Shown here in pieces: positions 34,673-38,330 of a stretch of 38,330 nucleotides of DNA. The position numbers were made by a program, and so were the translations under genes. Source of the stretch: an uncultured Porphyromonadaceae bacterium (GTDB lineage Bacteria; Bacteroidota; Bacteroidia; Bacteroidales; Muribaculaceae); assembly GCA_947176915.1 (NCBI GenBank), contig CAMWSM010000020.1:1-38330 (forward strand), written 5' to 3'. The notes beneath the pieces are model-generated. The model did no database searches. It saw only the letters and a program-made list of their open reading frames with translations, and was not told the origin of the DNA. The number at the start of each line of letters is the position of its first letter. Within the stretch, counting starts at the first letter, position 1.

Positions 34673-36193
34673 TCAAATATGTAGATATTTAGATATTCCA
34701 CGTCTAACCAATACTCTCTCATTCCTGGTGAGTCCTATAAATAAAGCAGAGAATGCCGTTACACTTACTGTGGAAAGTCCATATAGCAACAATCCGAATA
34801 TATTATGAGGAAAACAAGGAAAAAGGAAATATCCACAGGGAGCAGCGACCCCAAAGGTCAGAAGTAATGGAAGAACAACTTTGAAAAAAAATAGCCTTAA
34901 GGAATAGTCTAATTGTTCTTTAAGGAGTAAAAGACGTGCTAAGATTGCAATTAGAGATGTAAATATCGATACAAACATCACTGAATATGGACTGCCCCCA
35001 AAGTGTAACCATATCCAAGCCAGTGGAATATTCAGCACCATAATAATGGAGATAACAATCTGGAATTTTTTGATCTTTCCGATTGCTTGTAGAGCTGTCG
35101 TTATGGGACCAACAATAGAATCAATCAATGCAATTGTCAAACTCAACTGAAGGAAGCCGACTGTAAATGGCGCAACATCGCCAAGCCATATTTTCAGAAC
35201 GGGTTCCGCTGACATTACGAGTGGAATTGCAATAAACATCATGAGAATTACGGAAAACCTGCATCCGGTAAAAACCAATTTCATCATTTCTCCTTTGTTT
35301 CCTGCAGCATATTGTTTTGTAATCTGAGGATTTATCGCCATCTGAAAACTACTTGCAAATCCATATACAACCCCACCCACCTGACTTGCAACTCCTTTTG
35401 CAGCATTTACTGCAACATTGAAAAACAGATTTATTAAAATATTCAATCCCTGATCCCTTACAGAAAATCCCATGTTGCCAATAAAACTCCAACCGGCAAA
35501 TGAAAGCATATCTTTAATCAAGTGCTTATCCTTATAGTATTTATAGTGGCAGGAAGAGAAGTAGCGGCGGCAATAAAGACTATTTATTAGCCTCATAATC
35601 AAGGAGACGCATAAAACTAAAATAGCATAGACAATCAATTTATCAAATGGAATTACAATCAAGGCTAATACTATTAGCAGTCTAAGGACGACATCAATAA
35701 TGCCAAAATAACCGTATGCCTTCATGTGTTCGTGTGCGACTATAGAAGCTGAATAGGGAACACTTATTACTGACACACAAAATGCAAGTATAGAACATTG
35801 ATAAACCCAATTAGCTGCCATCATTCTATCGGTGGGTATATTCATCTTATAGTTTAAAAACCATAGACCAATAGTTTCTGCCAGCACCAATATGATAAGA
35901 GCTAAAAGAAAATGTACAGTGAGGGAGAGTGAAAAAACCTTTTGAAGATTACCTGTTACTCCTTTCCCAAGCTCAAAAGAGATAAATCTTTGGGATGAAG
36001 CTATCATGGCATTCTGTAGGAAAGCAAACATCAGGACTATGCCACCAACAACGTTATAGATACCATAATTATCCACCCCGAGAACCTGCCATATCACTCT
36101 AACTGTATAGAAATTAACGCCTATACTTAACAACATTCTTATATATAAGAACATTGTATTTTTGGCTATACGTTTGTTATCAGCGGATGGCAT
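34673..36193 (-). CDS. Wzx-type oligosaccharide flippase
   Basis: 506 residues with about 12-14 predicted spans. The N-terminus (IAKNTMFLYIRMLLSIGVNF) and the region VDNYGIYNVVGGIVLMFAFL match the polysaccharide transporter (PST) branch of the MATE-like MOP superfamily. SQRFISFELGKG and SFAGWSFIGNMGFSVRDQGL are other Bacteroidota Wzx features. It moves lipid-linked repeat units across the inner membrane. It is the first polysaccharide gene in the minus-strand direction, 52 bp downstream of the toxin-antitoxin-chaperone operon, with no clear terminator between them. Confidence 0.9.
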   Translation of the reverse strand: MPSADNKRIAKNTMFLYIRMLLSIGVNFYTVRVIWQVLGVDNYGIYNVVGGIVLMFAFLQNAMIASSQRFISFELGKGVTGNLQKVFSLSLTVHFLLALIILVLAETIGLWFLNYKMNIPTDRMMAANWVYQCSILAFCVSVISVPYSASIVAHEHMKAYGYFGIIDVVLRLLIVLALIVIPFDKLIVYAILVLCVSLIMRLINSLYCRRYFSSCHYKYYKDKHLIKDMLSFAGWSFIGNMGFSVRDQGLNILINLFFNVAVNAAKGVASQVGGVVYGFASSFQMAINPQITKQYAAGNKGEMMKLVFTGCRFSVILMMFIAIPLVMSAEPVLKIWLGDVAPFTVGFLQLSLTIALIDSIVGPITTALQAIGKIKKFQIVISIIMVLNIPLAWIWLHFGGSPYSVMFVSIFTSLIAILARLLLLKEQLDYSLRLFFFKVVLPLLLTFGVAAPCGYFLFPCFPHNIFGLLLYGLSTVSVTAFSALFIGLTRNERVLVRRGISKYLHI

Positions 36194-36245
36194 TAATCTA
36201 ATTCCTTAACGTATTCCTTCAAAGGAAATAATAAGGTTTGGATTT

Positions 36246-36629
36246 TCATTCCTCCTTGTCTTCGTCTTCCTCGGATTCAATCAAATTCGAAGGGACCGGA
36301 ATAAGAAGATCCAGTGATTCGTAAGGGATTTGGGTCTCCTTGTCATTGTCTTTGTTACAGCCGCTGCAAATCGGGAAGATGTACCAACTCTTATCGTCGT
36401 CGTCAACTTTCTGCACGTGGCCTCCGACTATATCGGATGTAGGCTTGGACGTGTTGCAGAAAGGACAAGTGTATTCCGGTCGGATTGGTGTGCTGAAGTC
36501 GTGTATTTCACGATATGTCGCTTCCCAGTATCTTATCCATCCTGTAAACGGATACGGAGGGTTGGGTGAGACTTTGCTTGATCCCACCACATTACGGATA
36601 GTAATATATTTCGGTCTGAACTCAACCAT
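36246..36629 (-). CDS. Small Cys/His zinc-binding protein (treble-clef/HNH-like), fourth gene of the TAC-like operon
   Basis: 127 residues. C55-x2-C58 (CPFCN), H71 in VGGHVQK, and C88-x2-C91 (CSGCN) form a CxxC...H...CxxCN arrangement, with WYIFPICSGCN between. It resembles a treble clef and, loosely, an HNH core, but the first His-Asp/His-His pair of active HNH enzymes is not clear, so nuclease activity is not claimed. I recall similar small Bacteroidota and Proteobacteria proteins (HVQK...WYI.PLC) without a known role. The C-terminus is acidic (ESEEDEDKEE). The start overlaps the SecB-like gene by 8 bp, so it is translationally coupled to it. Confidence 0.65.
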   Translation of the reverse strand: MVEFRPKYITIRNVVGSSKVSPNPPYPFTGWIRYWEATYREIHDFSTPIRPEYTCPFCNTSKPTSDIVGGHVQKVDDDDKSWYIFPICSGCNKDNDKETQIPYESLDLLIPVPSNLIESEEDEDKEE

Positions 36630-37059
36630 TTTGGGTCAAATTTATCTCCAGAGGATAGGTCGTGATGGTGTCAATATCCACTAATGGAAGAATGACTGTC
36701 TTCAAGGGCGTATTTTCCAACTTGGCAGCCAAAATACCCCGAGTTGCTCCGTAGAGAAGAGAGGTGAATACACGAAGTTTATCGGTTTCCATGATAAACT
36801 TGTCTCCTTTGATGAATGAGGCGAAGGATTGTTCATCAAGTTCGAATGCAAGATTGGTCTCAATTTTTATAATGACTTTTTCTTTCTGATAAAATGATAT
36901 GGAAAGAGTGCTTATAAACAATCTTTGCTCTGGAATTATGCCGTATGAATAGTTAGAATCCATCTCCACCTCCCCTATTCCGGGGTTAAAGTCGGATTCA
37001 AATATAGCAAACTGTGATGTGGTAATATCCGCTATTCTAAAATTCACTGTTTTCTCCAT
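36622..37059 (-). CDS. SecB-like chaperone of a toxin-antitoxin-chaperone module
   Basis: 145 residues from the ATG at 37059; an in-frame ATG at 37110 would add 17 hydrophobic-basic residues and cannot be excluded. SecB-like features: beta-strand pattern across 45-75 (LFISTLSISFYQKEKVIIKI) and the conserved end VFTSLLYGATRGILAAKLEN followed by LKTVILPLVDID. This matches the SecB helix (...R.ii....G.P...L.P.n/d). SecB-like proteins paired with antitoxins (e.g. Rv1957 of M. tuberculosis) bind a C-terminal antitoxin tail and stop its aggregation. It follows the HTH antitoxin gene and overlaps the zinc protein by 8 bp. The match is by pattern, not alignment. Confidence 0.65.
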   Translation of the reverse strand: MEKTVNFRIADITTSQFAIFESDFNPGIGEVEMDSNYSYGIIPEQRLFISTLSISFYQKEKVIIKIETNLAFELDEQSFASFIKGDKFIMETDKLRVFTSLLYGATRGILAAKLENTPLKTVILPLVDIDTITTYPLEINLTQNG

Positions 37060-37117
37060 TAGCTTAAATCTGATAATGACTGAAAATAAATTAAATACTC
37101 GATGAATCAATGATTCC

Positions 37118-37669
37118 TTAAGAGAGGCTGACCATTTTTCTTTGTAGCACTACCCTTTTATTTAAGGACTGTCGTGCTGAATAACCTCCCCTTATTTTCG
37201 GATATATTACATCACATTCTTTATTGCCTATGATAGCAGGCGGCGTTATATTTAAATCTTTTTTTGCCCTGAATACTTGAATGCTATAGGTAGGTTTACT
37301 GACAGGTTTTGAGATAGAGCGGTCAATTATATTTATGCCTAAAGCCTTCTCCAATTTGACAAGTGTCTTTAGTTCAAGATTGGCTTTTCCATTCAAACTT
37401 TTGCTGACAACCGCCGGATCCATTCCTAATGTCTCTGCAAGTGCCAGCTGGGTCATTCCGGATATACGGAGCGCACGACGAACTTTCATCGCTATCCTCA
37501 TTGATGCCTTGTAAAGTTCTCCGTTCTCCTCCAAATCGTTCTCTATTGCCAGTTCTTCTTCGCTTTCCGGTTGTACTATTTCACGTAGCTTGTCAAGATT
37601 TACATTTGACCGGAAGGCATTCTTTCGAACTGCCTCATCTCGATATATCTTGGAATTAGTCTTCTTCAT
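37118..37669 (-). CDS. Helix-turn-helix (XRE-type) antitoxin with long C-terminal tail
   Basis: 183 residues from the ATG at 37669, which lies just after a GGAGGAGG run (an unusually good ribosome-binding site for this phylum). A start at 37708 gives a 53-bp overlap and is less likely. Residues about 58-115 form an XRE HTH: SGMTQLALAETLGMDPAVVS, then NGKANLELKTLVKLEKALG. The N-terminus (1-50) is acidic and may bind the toxin. Residues 116-183 are a basic, partly hydrophobic tail, much longer than usual for such antitoxins, and could be a chaperone-addiction domain. It overlaps the toxin by 14 bp. Confidence 0.75.
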   Translation of the reverse strand: MKKTNSKIYRDEAVRKNAFRSNVNLDKLREIVQPESEEELAIENDLEENGELYKASMRIAMKVRRALRISGMTQLALAETLGMDPAVVSKSLNGKANLELKTLVKLEKALGINIIDRSISKPVSKPTYSIQVFRAKKDLNITPPAIIGNKECDVIYPKIRGGYSARQSLNKRVVLQRKMVSLS

Positions 37670-38306
37670 GATCCTCCTCCATATAATCCAACAAACTCTG
37701 CCTGTCAACTATGCTGTTTTCCTTAAGAAATTCACAAACTTTATACAGCCGTTTTCTTAATTCAGATTCCAGTGTCGTTACAGACATTTTATCATCAAAT
37801 GCCGGACAATCATTTGTTGATCTCTTTATCTTTATCCCTCCGTAAATAATCAAGTAGCAGTCATAACTAAACTCTATGGCATAGAGCCTTACTAATGAAG
37901 GATGACCTATACCATAACATTTTACCGGAAGATAATCCACGCCATATTTTACACTCGCGCCACCACCTTCAGGAGGGATAGAAATATCAATTGAAGAATG
38001 AGGTTGAAAGTATCCTCCAAAATCCTGACATATTCCCAAGCGAATCTCATTGCTTATGCGCTTAAGTTCATCGCGTAGGTCTATGATTTGATCATTCGCC
38101 TCTACTACGTAATCTTCAATGTCATCACGTTCATATCCCAACTCATCAACTATATACTGACTGATTTCCTCCTTAAATGAAGTGAAGAATTTTATCAGAT
38201 ATTCATCATCAGTGAGATTCCTTATAGTCAGTCGGTAAATATTCAGCGCCTCTCCTGAATATCTTACCGCGTAAAGAGCCGGGGGATATATGCCAATAAT
38301 CTCCAT
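37656..38306 (-). CDS. Putative toxin of a type II toxin-antitoxin system
   Basis: 216 residues. The N-terminus MEIIGIYPPALYAVRYSGEA and the pattern RLYAIEF...YLIIYGGIKIKRS...LESELRKRLYKVCEFLKENSI match a family I recall in Bacteroidota that precedes an HTH antitoxin (RLYAI...F.I.GGAIKLT). A RelE/HigB-like fold is plausible, though no catalytic residue can be named. The C-terminus is acidic (YMEEDHEED) and its last codons overlap the antitoxin start by 14 bp. It is the first gene of the four-gene unit; the 24 bp left in the window upstream do not show a clear promoter. Confidence 0.55.
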   Translation of the reverse strand: MEIIGIYPPALYAVRYSGEALNIYRLTIRNLTDDEYLIKFFTSFKEEISQYIVDELGYERDDIEDYVVEANDQIIDLRDELKRISNEIRLGICQDFGGYFQPHSSIDISIPPEGGGASVKYGVDYLPVKCYGIGHPSLVRLYAIEFSYDCYLIIYGGIKIKRSTNDCPAFDDKMSVTTLESELRKRLYKVCEFLKENSIVDRQSLLDYMEEDHEED

Positions 38307-38330
38307 TTGATTATCCGTTTATATTATAAC

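Overview
The window is chromosomal DNA of a gut-type Bacteroidota, most likely Bacteroidales and possibly Muribaculaceae-like (the family is an inference). Evidence: a DUF3078 outer-membrane protein, an OMP_b-brl_3/CarboxypepD_reg receptor, a parE-coaD-S41 peptidase cluster of Bacteroidales type, and several promoters of the Bacteroides form (-33 TTTG, -7 TAnnTTTG) with few Shine-Dalgarno sites. No rRNA, tRNA, insertion sequence or CRISPR array was seen.

Left part (1-16.9 kb): the edge of an unknown gene; a minus-strand operon of ECF sigma factor, membrane anti-sigma-like protein and outer-membrane barrel receptor; a 0.8-kb gene-poor stretch with relics of a decayed minus-strand unit (a short-chain dehydrogenase fragment and its terminator); then a plus-strand run of parE, coaD, an S41 protease, a DUF3078 protein and two uncharacterised envelope proteins. 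Next come minus-strand L-cysteine desulfidase-like and thymidine kinase genes, a DoxX-like membrane protein, an intergenic region with period-8 repeats around a 17-bp hairpin, and manC (GDP-mannose synthesis).

Middle (17.1-20.1 kb): an AAA ATPase plus HNH nuclease pair with the architecture of the Septu (PtuA/PtuB) anti-phage system, placed between manC and the surface-polysaccharide locus.

Right part (20.4-36.2 kb): a 14-gene minus-strand surface polysaccharide locus: Wzx flippase, Wzy-like polymerase, six glycosyltransferases or likely glycosyltransferases including LicD, UDP-galactopyranose mutase, NAD-dependent epimerase, and an overlapping four-gene cassette (aminotransferase, polysaccharide pyruvyl transferase, F420-dehydrogenase-beta-like Fe-S protein, and a cytidylyltransferase fused to a Gfo/Idh-type oxidoreductase). 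With LicD, this cassette probably makes and attaches an unusual phospho-linked or pyruvylated substituent.

Right end (36.2-38.3 kb): a compact four-gene operon just upstream of wzx: a putative toxin, a helix-turn-helix antitoxin with a long C-terminal tail, a SecB-like chaperone and a small Cys/His zinc-binding protein. This looks like a toxin-antitoxin-chaperone (TAC) module with an extra fourth component, and is the best candidate here for a poorly described system.
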